64,000 nucleotides of DNA from DAOPXV01 sp964551445. Its GTDB lineage: Bacteria; Muiribacteriota; UBA9980. Location of the stretch: NCBI GenBank assembly GCA_964551445.1, contig CAZKCG010000006.1, positions 62,001-126,000 of the forward strand, in the 5' to 3' direction. The notes under the pieces are model-generated. The model saw only the letters and a program-made list of their open reading frames with translations, was not told where the DNA came from and did no database searches. This document shows positions 42,854 to 51,237 of the stretch, piece after piece (position 1 is the stretch's first letter; each line of letters opens with the position of its first letter). The position numbers and the translations under genes are program-made.

Positions 42854-43783
42854 ATGAAAAAAAAATATAAAATTATTGCGAACTTTGCTTTTGTTTTTAC
42901 TGTCGTATTTATAATGCTCTTCTTTTTCTTTTTAAAAAACGATTGTTTCGCCCGCGACCTTTTTTCTCAGGATGTTTTTAAAAGCGTCAGGGATATTGCC
43001 GCCGAAGGAAAAAATCTTCTCAACCCGGCCCCGCCGCCCGTGAAAAAAAGTAATTCCATTAGAATAGTTACCTATAATCTTCAGGGCGTCAGCAGTTTTT
43101 TCAAAACATCATCTCTTGCCGGAGTGGTCAAAAACATAAACGCCGATCTCGTTTTTCTAACCGAATCGGTAGCCGGATTCGTGATATACCCGAATCAGCC
43201 CAGGATTATAGCTAACGCGGGTAAATATCCGTACGATCTTTTCAAGGGAAATATCAGCATATGGACATATCTCGAAAAAATGGGGAACGCGGTTCTAAGC
43301 AGAACGCCAATGTATGCAACGGTTCTCAAAGACCTTCCCAAAATACGCAAAGACTCTGAATTGCGCGGCATAGCCGTCGCCAAAACAAAGGTCAACGGCC
43401 GTGAGATCGTATTGATATGCGCCCATCTTTCGAGAGGCATGCACAAGGACGAACGCATAAAACAGGTTGAATTCCTGGCTGAACTCATTAAATCAAATTA
43501 TGCCGATACTCCCGTGATACTCGCCGGCGATTTTAACACCACGCCCGGGGAACCGGACGTCTTAAAGCCGATCACTGATATAATGGACGACGGTTTTCTC
43601 TATCTTGCTGGCGTTAATAAATTAAACACGGCAGCCGGAGCGACGATCCCTTCAGATAAACCGACCGTAAAATTCGACTATATATTCCTGTCGAAAGGCA
43701 AATTCAATATAAAAAGCTTTCAGGTATATCCTTCAGTGGTTTCAGACCACAGGCCTTTTGTGGTCGACGCGGAATTGAAATAA
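42854..43783 (+). CDS. Exported endonuclease/exonuclease/phosphatase-family hydrolase
   Basis: 309 residues with an N-terminal membrane/signal helix (about 8-28). The DNase I-like fold is clear: IRIVTYNLQG, LVFLTES (the Glu metal ligand), EIVLICAHLSRG, VILAGDFNTTPG (catalytic Asp/Asn), FDYIFLS and SDHRPFVVD (catalytic His). This superfamily covers nucleases, sphingomyelinases and inositol phosphatases; the export signal points to an extracellular substrate. ATG 42854 follows AAGGAG. The tandem C39 gene follows about 135 bp downstream; the two exported proteins share the sequence (D/N)LF.QD(V/I) just after the signal, which suggests related N-termini. Confidence 0.88.
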   Translation: MKKKYKIIANFAFVFTVVFIMLFFFFLKNDCFARDLFSQDVFKSVRDIAAEGKNLLNPAPPPVKKSNSIRIVTYNLQGVSSFFKTSSLAGVVKNINADLVFLTESVAGFVIYPNQPRIIANAGKYPYDLFKGNISIWTYLEKMGNAVLSRTPMYATVLKDLPKIRKDSELRGIAVAKTKVNGREIVLICAHLSRGMHKDERIKQVEFLAELIKSNYADTPVILAGDFNTTPGEPDVLKPITDIMDDGFLYLAGVNKLNTAAGATIPSDKPTVKFDYIFLSKGKFNIKSFQVYPSVVSDHRPFVVDAELK

Positions 43784-43918
43784 CGGCGATGTATTGAATT
43801 AAAGGCTTGGAATCACAGTTTTTTAAGTGTATTGAAAAGCGTTTGCGGCCGGATTTTCAGAAAGTCGAAAAAAGCAATTATAATAAAAAATATAAAAGTG
43901 ATCGGAGAGGTGAGTGGT

Positions 43919-45679
43919 ATGAGAAATTTTAAAAGGTTTTTTCTGACCGGTTTTATAATTTTATCTTTTATGATTTGGCCGTTCGGTGCCGGACCTTCTT
44001 TTGCGAGCGGCCTTTTTAACCAGGACATCGGATCGGACGTCGGATCGATAACAAAGGTCGGAGGCGAGGTTAAACCTAAACTTTTATTGGTTTGCGACTG
44101 CATGCACAGCGTCGCGAAGGACCGCGTGTTTTTGAACAAGCTGAAGGCCGAACTTGCTAAAAAAGGCTATTACACTGAAGTTTCGAAATATCACAGCATC
44201 GCGAACAACCACATCCTGACTATAAAAAATTGCCCTAAGGGGTACTGGGTGGTCTATGGCGCGTGTCTTTGCTCCGGGACCTGGCGCGATCTCAATATCG
44301 GCATAAATAAAGGATATCTCAGGGGCGCGTGGAAGGCCAATGAAATAAAAGGCCTTGTTTTCGTAAACCTTTCTTCTCTTATGATAAAGAACCTTAAATT
44401 CCTTAAACGCGCATGGGACGATAATTTTTCACCAAGATCCTTTACCGGTATAGAAAACCCTTATCAGTATCTTATAAGCGCCGGATTCAAAGTCGCGGAA
44501 TCGTCGATGTACAATAAGTACGTCATTGACGAAAGAAGGATCCCGTATCTTGCCGACGAGATAATAAAAGCGGTCGGCGGAGAACCGGGGAAAAACACGG
44601 CATCGGATATTGCGAAAGATCAGGCCGATGGCGTATCAGGAACCGTCGATCTTAATATCCGCTCGCAATTCGCTTCCGAGAACGGCGAGCTCGGAAACGT
44701 TTCCGGCGGTCCCGCTTCGCTTGGCATGATAATGGAATATTATGGTTTGAAAAGATCGACTCCGGAACTTGCAAAACTTTGTCAGACCAGAAGCGTAAAA
44801 GGAACCGGATTCAATGAAATGGCCTCGGTCGCGAAGAACCTTGGTTTCGATAAAAGCCGCGTAGCCACCGGATGCAGCATAGACTGGTTAAAAAGCATGA
44901 CCGAAGCAGGGAAACCCGTTATGGTACATGTGAATACCGCAGGATTCTGGCCGCAGGGCCATTATATGGTAGCTACAGGCGTGCGTGACGGAAAAGTTAT
45001 CGTGGCCGATCCGTGGACGGGCCGTACCAACTCATATTCCGTCGCACAATTCAAGGCGATGTGGGCTACCAGGCAGAACCGCGCGATAATAATTGAAAAG
45101 ACGGGCGCCATAGCGAAAGCTCCGACCGCCGCGGTGAAAACTCCTGCTGCCGTTGCGGCAAAAGTCCCGGCTTCCGTATCGAAACCAGCTTCCTTGGTAA
45201 CGGCTTCAAAAAAAGCTGCCGGAAATCTGAATGTTCCGGAAAGGGCGCAGAGGGCCGCCGCGAATGGAAGCATGGGAAAATATTACTGCGGCCCGACATC
45301 GCTCGGCATGATAATGCAATATTACGGCGTCGATAAGGCCACGAAGACCCTCGCCAATCTTTGCGGCACCGGCACAAACGGAACCGGATATAACGAAATG
45401 GTTTCGGTCGCTAAAAAACTCGGGTTCGGCGGAAGTTACGTCGCCACCGGGAAAAGCGTCGATTTTCTTAGAAGCGCGACCGACGCGGGTAAACCCGTAC
45501 TGGTACACGTCGATACTCAAGGGTACTGGCCGGGCCATTATATGGTCGTTACAGGCGTTCATGACGGACGCGTTTATCTTAACGATCCATGGCGGGGCGG
45601 CGCGCGTTCATATACGATCGCCCAGTTCAACGCCCAGTGGGCGTCGAGGAATAACCGTGTCGTAATGATCCAGCGTTGA
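43919..45679 (+). CDS. Exported protein with N-terminal unknown domain and two C39-like peptidase domains
   Basis: ATG 43919 has GGAGAGG 8 nt upstream; the frame is open further 5' without support. 586 residues: signal peptide (about 1-30); a domain of about 165 residues with CDCMHS and RAWDDNFSPRSFTGIENP; C39-like domain 1 (about 245-394); an Ala/Pro/Lys linker; C39-like domain 2 (about 440-586). Domain 2 has a full cysteine-peptidase triad: Cys457 in YYCGPTS, His540 in PGHYMV, Asp556 in NDPW. Domain 1 keeps His348 and Asp364 but has Gly263 instead of the nucleophile (GGPAS), so it should be inactive. Likely an extracellular wall or peptide-cleaving enzyme. Confidence 0.88.
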   Translation: MRNFKRFFLTGFIILSFMIWPFGAGPSFASGLFNQDIGSDVGSITKVGGEVKPKLLLVCDCMHSVAKDRVFLNKLKAELAKKGYYTEVSKYHSIANNHILTIKNCPKGYWVVYGACLCSGTWRDLNIGINKGYLRGAWKANEIKGLVFVNLSSLMIKNLKFLKRAWDDNFSPRSFTGIENPYQYLISAGFKVAESSMYNKYVIDERRIPYLADEIIKAVGGEPGKNTASDIAKDQADGVSGTVDLNIRSQFASENGELGNVSGGPASLGMIMEYYGLKRSTPELAKLCQTRSVKGTGFNEMASVAKNLGFDKSRVATGCSIDWLKSMTEAGKPVMVHVNTAGFWPQGHYMVATGVRDGKVIVADPWTGRTNSYSVAQFKAMWATRQNRAIIIEKTGAIAKAPTAAVKTPAAVAAKVPASVSKPASLVTASKKAAGNLNVPERAQRAAANGSMGKYYCGPTSLGMIMQYYGVDKATKTLANLCGTGTNGTGYNEMVSVAKKLGFGGSYVATGKSVDFLRSATDAGKPVLVHVDTQGYWPGHYMVVTGVHDGRVYLNDPWRGGARSYTIAQFNAQWASRNNRVVMIQR

Positions 45680-45817
45680 TGGGAGCGGGTTCTTGTGAAA
45701 CTTCGGATAAATATTAAAAGTTAATATACAGGCGCTTTCCGGCCATCTGAAAATGACGGCCGGTCAGCCTTTAAAAAATGATAACGATTTTTTAAAATAA
45801 CGAATGGAGTGATATCA

Positions 45818-46897
45818 ATGAAAACGAGATCGATGGTTCTTATTTTTATGTGTTTGCTGTCGCTGGCGGCTGTTTCCGCGGCGTTTTTATATCCCGTATC
45901 CGCGCTTGCCGCGGTCCCGGCAAGTCCGGTTTTTGAAAAACAGGTCGGCACCGGCGACTCCGTCGAAGCCGGTCAGCTTGGCGAATGGATAGTCGAGGAA
46001 GAAATGCCCGATTATGATAAATTTTATTATCCCGCGGCGTTTTGTTCCGATGAAAAAAACGGATTGATATTCGTTCTGGATTCAGCCAAAAACAGAATAT
46101 GCGCGTATGGCCTCGATGGGAAAGACGCGGGCGAAATAAAGGTCCCGTATGAGTTCCTGCCTATCGATATCGCCTGGTCCGCGAAAAGCGGCACTATTTT
46201 CGTCGCTTTCTCTGACAGGCCTCAGATCGCGGTATTAAATATCGAAACGAAAAACGGGATCGCCCTTAGATCACATAAACTTGCCGATCTGGTTGGGATA
46301 AACGACCGGGCGCCGGGGATCCAGAATATATGGTTGTGCGCATCTTCAAAAGATAAAGAGGATATTCTCCTGGTTTACTTCAATTCCTGTTATGATTCCA
46401 AAGCCGCGGCATTTATATACGGCGGCGAAAAGCTCTTAAAGTTATGTGCCATTGACGTGAAAACCGGTGATATCGAAATGTCTTATCTGGCGGCGTCTAA
46501 TGAAGAACATTCGTTTTATAATTTTTATATGAACGGCACGGTTGAAGCCGGTATTTTTACGATGGATATTAAAACTAAAAAGACGACGAAAAATATCCTT
46601 CCCGGCGAATTCCTGCCTAAAGAAAGCGGAATGCAATGCGTGGCGTGCCGGCCTGTCGGAGGCGACGCCGCCGGAAACATCTATATTGAAGCGCATTTTT
46701 CAAGCGGCGAGATATCCGGGAACGCTTATGTCTATAAATTCGATAAAAACATGAAACAGCTAGGAAAAACTGAGGTGTTCACCTCGCCTGAAATGCTTTC
46801 CAACAGGTTCATTCATGTTGACGCGTCAGGTTCGGTCTATTATATGAAACTCGATATAAAAAACAGGAAGATACAATTTTATAAATTCGTGATATGA
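45818..46897 (+). CDS. Exported beta-propeller-like protein
   Basis: ATG 45818 has GGAG 8 nt upstream. 359 residues with signal peptide (cleavage near ALAAVP). Repeating four-strand units, each about 40-45 residues with patterns like NGLIFVLDSAKNRICAYGLDG and GNAYVYKFDKNMKQLG, suggest a six- or seven-bladed propeller of the NHL/6-bladed type. No catalytic motif. Its neighbours are all exported. Function unknown. Confidence 0.78.
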   Translation: MKTRSMVLIFMCLLSLAAVSAAFLYPVSALAAVPASPVFEKQVGTGDSVEAGQLGEWIVEEEMPDYDKFYYPAAFCSDEKNGLIFVLDSAKNRICAYGLDGKDAGEIKVPYEFLPIDIAWSAKSGTIFVAFSDRPQIAVLNIETKNGIALRSHKLADLVGINDRAPGIQNIWLCASSKDKEDILLVYFNSCYDSKAAAFIYGGEKLLKLCAIDVKTGDIEMSYLAASNEEHSFYNFYMNGTVEAGIFTMDIKTKKTTKNILPGEFLPKESGMQCVACRPVGGDAAGNIYIEAHFSSGEISGNAYVYKFDKNMKQLGKTEVFTSPEMLSNRFIHVDASGSVYYMKLDIKNRKIQFYKFVI

Positions 46898-46994
46898 CGG
46901 CTTTAAAGAGCCTTGTAAGTTTCATGATCATGAATTTGGAAAGCGTCGTGATAATAGTTATATCACCGCTGGTATCCAACAAAAAAGAAGCTGA

Positions 46995-48815
46995 ATGAAA
47001 GATATCCGCGCAGGGATATTTGTGATGCCGATGCGTTACGGAAATGTCGAAAAAGGATTCATATTGTATTTCGCGATAGGCATAATGATGCTTATCGCGG
47101 TTCTGATATTTGCATATAATACATTCGTCAGAGGCGACGCCGCACTTACTTTTCACGTCATCGACGCCGAAACTTCAGACGCCGTAACTCAATCAGCGAT
47201 GAACATAACGGTCAGGGAACTATTCGAAAATATAAACGATATCGACGTTATCGTCGGTAAAAAAACATATCTTGACCTCGGAAAAAATCCGTTCATAAAA
47301 ATATACAGGGATAAATACCGCGGTTCCTTCTCGATGGAAGCCTCGTTTACCGCGCTTACCAAATTTCAGTTTCCAAAGAGCGCGTGCCTTAAGTTAATGC
47401 CGGACCCGAAAGAAGGGTTCGGGACGATACTTATAGAGGTCGTTACGAGCTATAAGGGCATCAGGCGTTATATGAAGGAAGTAAGGGAATACAAGCTCGT
47501 AAATATAATCCCGCCTGTATATTCTCATTTTACCTTATTCGTCAGGGACGCCGGAAAAGACGGACAGCCTCTTAAATATAACACCGTTTTATGCGGCGAT
47601 GACGGCAAGTGCGTATCGGATATAAAACCTTTGTTTATTAATAACGGCAGCAGTTACACGCTTCCGCTCGAAAAGCGCGGCTGGGTATTTTTGGGCGGCG
47701 GCCGGGTCGTTTTGAAGCTTGGCCAGGGATACGGCGATTGCGGCGAAGCTTATCATCTGATCCAGGATCCTACGCGCGTTGATCTTCCGACGGATGAATT
47801 CGTGATAGTAAATCGCTACACGGGTTTTTGGGATGGACTTAAAAATGAGGAAAATATAACGGGCAAGGTAAAGGATTTCCGCTCGTCTTACTTTAAACTC
47901 TTCGCCGATGAAAAAGATCCTTCGCTCACTCTCGTCCTTGGCGATGTTTATCGCGCTTTTATAAGATTCGCGGCCGTTTTTGAAGTGATGAACGGAAAGA
48001 TATTTAATCCGGCGATCCTTCCCTGGGTTCCGCCCGGAACCGATGGCGCTACTCTTCCGATATCGGATAAACTTGAAATATTGCTCGAGGATTATAAAAA
48101 TTATTCGAAATATATGACCAATATCATTATTTCACCGTACAATAATTCTTTTGATTTTTTATACGGCCTGAAGCTTGAAAGCCGCCCTCAGACAATGCCT
48201 CCCGAATATCTCAAAAACGAGTTCAGATCCGTTCTGGACCCTTCCGTTGAGTTCTATCCGAATGACGGGAAGGTCGATCTGTCGTCGGATCTTGAAAAAG
48301 ATTATTTTATGGGGAATTTGAATTCGGTTGATATTACTGATTATTTTATGGATCGCGCCGGAATGGTTTTTAATTCGGAAGCCGACCTTAAAAATTATTT
48401 GAAAAATACCGGCGGACGGGTATGCGGGATCTATCTGGTCAGATCCGTTCTTGATCTTACGGGGGTCAATAAGTTTTCCGGCGGCGGAATTATCATCGCT
48501 GAAAAGGATATATCGCTTTCGAAGGCCGAGAGCGACCTTCCGTTGAGTTTTGTAAGTCTTAACGGAGATATAAGCCTTGCGGGCGAACTTTCCAATATCT
48601 CCGCGACGGCCGTGAATGGAAAGATAACAAGCTCGCATTCGATCAGCGTTAAAGGTTTTATTGCGTGCGCTAAATTTGATCCGGAAGATAATAAACAGGG
48701 CGGAAGCATAGTTTATGCTCCTGATTTCAACCCGCGGTCGGATAATTACAAAAAATTTAAAAAAATGATGATGGCGCCCAACCCCAATTACGTGATGAAA
48801 GGGTTCGTGAAATGA
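46995..48815 (+). CDS. Large PilX/GspK-like minor prepilin, paralogue (first of second trio)
   Basis: 606 residues. The leader ends in EKG, then FILYFAIGIMMLIAVLIFA as membrane helix; as in the first trio there is no Glu5. Landmarks match the 17146-19461 protein in order: FTLFVRDAG (179-187), GWVFLGGG (229-236), LGDVYRAF (315-322), and a late SGGGIIIAEKDI beta region. Overall identity looks low, so the duplication is old or the two serve different systems. Its stop overlaps the next start (ATGA). A hairpin-like GGCTTTAAAGAGCC (46895-46908) sits upstream. Confidence 0.83.
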   Translation: MKDIRAGIFVMPMRYGNVEKGFILYFAIGIMMLIAVLIFAYNTFVRGDAALTFHVIDAETSDAVTQSAMNITVRELFENINDIDVIVGKKTYLDLGKNPFIKIYRDKYRGSFSMEASFTALTKFQFPKSACLKLMPDPKEGFGTILIEVVTSYKGIRRYMKEVREYKLVNIIPPVYSHFTLFVRDAGKDGQPLKYNTVLCGDDGKCVSDIKPLFINNGSSYTLPLEKRGWVFLGGGRVVLKLGQGYGDCGEAYHLIQDPTRVDLPTDEFVIVNRYTGFWDGLKNEENITGKVKDFRSSYFKLFADEKDPSLTLVLGDVYRAFIRFAAVFEVMNGKIFNPAILPWVPPGTDGATLPISDKLEILLEDYKNYSKYMTNIIISPYNNSFDFLYGLKLESRPQTMPPEYLKNEFRSVLDPSVEFYPNDGKVDLSSDLEKDYFMGNLNSVDITDYFMDRAGMVFNSEADLKNYLKNTGGRVCGIYLVRSVLDLTGVNKFSGGGIIIAEKDISLSKAESDLPLSFVSLNGDISLAGELSNISATAVNGKITSSHSISVKGFIACAKFDPEDNKQGGSIVYAPDFNPRSDNYKKFKKMMMAPNPNYVMKGFVK

Positions 48816-49258
48816 TGAGCGGTTATTTTATGGAACGAGATCGTATGAAAAATGGCGGCTTTGGAAGTTTCATCGAAATTCTCATAGCCGTCGTGATAGT
48901 CAGTATGGGGGTGTTATCGGCCTTCATGCTTTTAAGATCGAGCCACAAGGAAATGAAATTGAGCAAGGAATTTATCGCGGCGTCAGCCGCTGCCGGAAGA
49001 ATACTTGAGACGATGAAAGGGATCCCGTACGACAAATTTTCGCTTACAAAGGGAATGACGGGAATAAAAAGCATAGCCTTTTTAGGCGAAATTGATGATA
49101 AGATAAAAGGGCTTGACGATTTCGCGGCAATGGTCGGTATCGAAGAGCAGGCCGGGGTCAAGGTTATAAATATAGAAGTATCGTGGCGGGCAAGGGGGAA
49201 GGAATCTAATGCTGAAGCCAGTAAAATTGAATTCACGCTTTTTAAGACGCCGTTTTAA
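48812..49258 (+). CDS. Prepilin-like protein (second of second trio)
   Basis: 148 residues starting in the ATGATG overlap, AAAGGG 8 nt upstream. The hydrophobic N-terminal helix follows NGGFGSFIEILIAVVIVSMG. If processed after the second Gly, Glu falls at mature position 6 rather than 5; processing after the third Gly would put it at 4. So the usual register is shifted by one residue. The rest resembles its counterpart at 19455: EMKGIPYDKF compared with the 'IKTTPYKKL' region. The next gene overlaps by 50 bp. Confidence 0.82.
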   Translation: MMSGYFMERDRMKNGGFGSFIEILIAVVIVSMGVLSAFMLLRSSHKEMKLSKEFIAASAAAGRILETMKGIPYDKFSLTKGMTGIKSIAFLGEIDDKIKGLDDFAAMVGIEEQAGVKVINIEVSWRARGKESNAEASKIEFTLFKTPF

Positions 49259-49817
49259 ATTAAAAAAAGCCTTTACGCTGGTTGAGATCCTGGCCTGCGT
49301 CGCGATAAGCACGATGCTGGTCACCGTTTTGTGGCCGATGTTTTCCAATACTTATACAAGCGTCAGAAGCGGGACCGAACACGTTAATATAACCAGGTAT
49401 TTCAGGTTGGCGATGATGTATATGAAGGATGACATAGCTAATTCGGTCTCGATCGGTATAACCGGGAATTCCCGTGACGGCATTCAAATCAAAAAGATCG
49501 TCAATATCGACGGCGGCGGCGTTCCAGGTTTCAGCAATGTGACATATTCGAACGAACATGGAAGCATAAAAAGAGAAGAAAATGGCGTCAAAACGATCAT
49601 CGGAGATAACAAACAGGCGGAGATAAATTTTGCGGCGCGAAAAAAATTCATTGACGGGCCTGATTTTTCAAAATATGAGGTCAGTATAATGCTTTTCGGA
49701 AAAAATTCCAAAAATGAAAACGAGGTTGACAGTATCGAGGTTATAGTCACGCCTCAGATGATGATAAAAAACAAGACTATAACATGGATGCCAAACCCGG
49801 CTGCGGCCTCTGATTAA
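49209..49817 (+). CDS. Prepilin-like protein (third of second trio)
   Basis: 202 residues, the same length as its counterpart at 19940. The leader is basic (KLNSRFLRRRFKLKK), then AFTLVEILACVAIST: Glu at mature position 5, Ala before the cleavage site. The ribosome binding site GGAAGGAA lies inside the gene before. The 50-bp overlap is the longest between genuine genes in the window and the good ribosome binding site supports it. J-like in the K-I-J reading. Confidence 0.87.
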   Translation: MLKPVKLNSRFLRRRFKLKKAFTLVEILACVAISTMLVTVLWPMFSNTYTSVRSGTEHVNITRYFRLAMMYMKDDIANSVSIGITGNSRDGIQIKKIVNIDGGGVPGFSNVTYSNEHGSIKREENGVKTIIGDNKQAEINFAARKKFIDGPDFSKYEVSIMLFGKNSKNENEVDSIEVIVTPQMMIKNKTITWMPNPAAASD

Positions 49818-49956
49818 GGGCCGTTAAAAAAATCGATACATGCTCCGGCGAATAAATTTTTTAAAAATAATTTTAAACTTTTCGCCTTTAAATGTGTCTA
49901 ATTAAATCAGAGACGGAAAAAATAACGGAACCTCATTTTTATTCTGGAGGCGGCTC

Positions 49957-50664
49957 ATGAAGAAAAAAATTTGTTTTTATATAATGATAATTTTTATGGC
50001 GTTCTTTCCCGCGGCCGCCGAATGCGAGGATAAAAGCGTTGGAAAGCAGTTCAAGGCCAATCCCTCGGCTTCCATGAAGCCGTATCATATAAAAAACATA
50101 GAGCCTTTGAGCGGCGCGAGCTCTGAGGTGATAGTCGAAAAAGAGGTCAGGGACAACGTTTCGCTTCAGAACAAGGCGGGTTCCTGGAGCGAGGCTGGTT
50201 TTACCATCCGTCCTATCCGGAGACAGTATCTGGAATCCAGCGATATGGCTCCGGCAAATGACCCTAAAATAAAGGCCGCCGCCGATAAGCTGAAGGGCGC
50301 GACGCCGGAAGAGACCGCGAAGAATATATTTAAATTCGCCAATAACGGAACCTCATTTCAGTACTATTTAAACTCGAAAAAAGGCGCCATAGGCGCGCTG
50401 GAATCGAAACAGGCGAATTGCTGCGACCAGTCGCATCTGGTGGTCGCGCTTTTAAGAGCGGCCGAAATTCCGACGAGATACGCGCATTGTAACCCTTGCA
50501 AGTTCACAACGAGCGGAATGGTCGTCGGCCACGTGTGGCCTGAGGCTTATATCAACGGAAAATGGACCATAATGGATACGACGAGCAGCCAGAACGAGGT
50601 CGGCCGCGCCAACAATTTCAAGATCATGGGAACACCGAAATATTATTCGAAACTGCCGTTTTAA
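49957..50664 (+). CDS. Exported transglutaminase-like protein
   Basis: 235 residues with signal peptide (cleavage near AAAECE). A transglutaminase/arylamine-NAT-like core lies at about 105-225 with the triad in order: Cys in QANCCDQSHLVVALLRAA, His in VGHVWPEAY, Asp in WTIMDTTSS. Extra Cys pairs (ANCC, HCNPC) stand near the active site. The surrounding pattern (CCDQSHLVVAL.RAA.IP.RYAH) reminds me of transglutaminase domains in surface proteins of methanogenic archaea. It follows the prepilin trio by 139 bp with a GGAGG ribosome binding site and may process or crosslink its products. Confidence 0.88.
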   Translation: MKKKICFYIMIIFMAFFPAAAECEDKSVGKQFKANPSASMKPYHIKNIEPLSGASSEVIVEKEVRDNVSLQNKAGSWSEAGFTIRPIRRQYLESSDMAPANDPKIKAAADKLKGATPEETAKNIFKFANNGTSFQYYLNSKKGAIGALESKQANCCDQSHLVVALLRAAEIPTRYAHCNPCKFTTSGMVVGHVWPEAYINGKWTIMDTTSSQNEVGRANNFKIMGTPKYYSKLPF

Positions 50665-50726
50665 AAAAATAAAAAATATAGTATAATCGGCGCCGGAATT
50701 TAATTAAACAACTGGATGAATTTTTA

Positions 50727-51224
50727 ATGCGCGATGAAACGCCGGCCACATTGGACAAGATGATCGAAAAATACGGAAAATACGTTTTCGGAGTTATCCG
50801 TTATTTATTATATGGCGAGCCTCATGAAACTCACGAAGAGCTTTATCAGGAAGTCTGGATGCGCGTGTGCAGAAGTTTCGGCGATTTCGAGGCGCGGTCG
50901 AAGATAACTACTTATCTTTACGTCATAGCGAAGAACACGGTGTTTTCCTTCCTTGAAAAAAGAAAGCGCGAGAGGACCGAAAGTATCGAAGAATTAAAGG
51001 CCGAACCGAAGGCGCCGGAGCGCGACGAAGCTATGAGATTGACTTTAAAAGCCGCCGTTGACGGCCTTTCGGAAGAAGAACAAAGACTGCTTTTATGCAA
51101 ATATACGCTTGCGATGTCATGCAGAGAGATAGGCGAAGAATTATCCCTGAGTGAAGATAACGTGAAACAGAAACTTCTAAGGCTTCGCCGCAAGATGCGT
51201 GAGATCCTTGGCGATTGCTTTTAA
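50727..51224 (+). CDS. RNA polymerase sigma factor, ECF family
   Basis: 165 residues. Region 2: THEELYQEVWMRVCRSFGDF and TTYLYVIAKNTVFSFL; region 4: LAMSCREIGEELSLSEDNVKQK. TATAAT at 50682-50687 is a plausible -10 with only a weak -35. The anti-sigma gene starts 13 bp after it. This pair mirrors the 15207/15788 pair, but here it lies downstream of the prepilin trio rather than upstream. Confidence 0.92.
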   Translation: MRDETPATLDKMIEKYGKYVFGVIRYLLYGEPHETHEELYQEVWMRVCRSFGDFEARSKITTYLYVIAKNTVFSFLEKRKRERTESIEELKAEPKAPERDEAMRLTLKAAVDGLSEEEQRLLLCKYTLAMSCREIGEELSLSEDNVKQKLLRLRRKMREILGDCF

Positions 51225-51237
51225 GAGAGGTGAGGAT

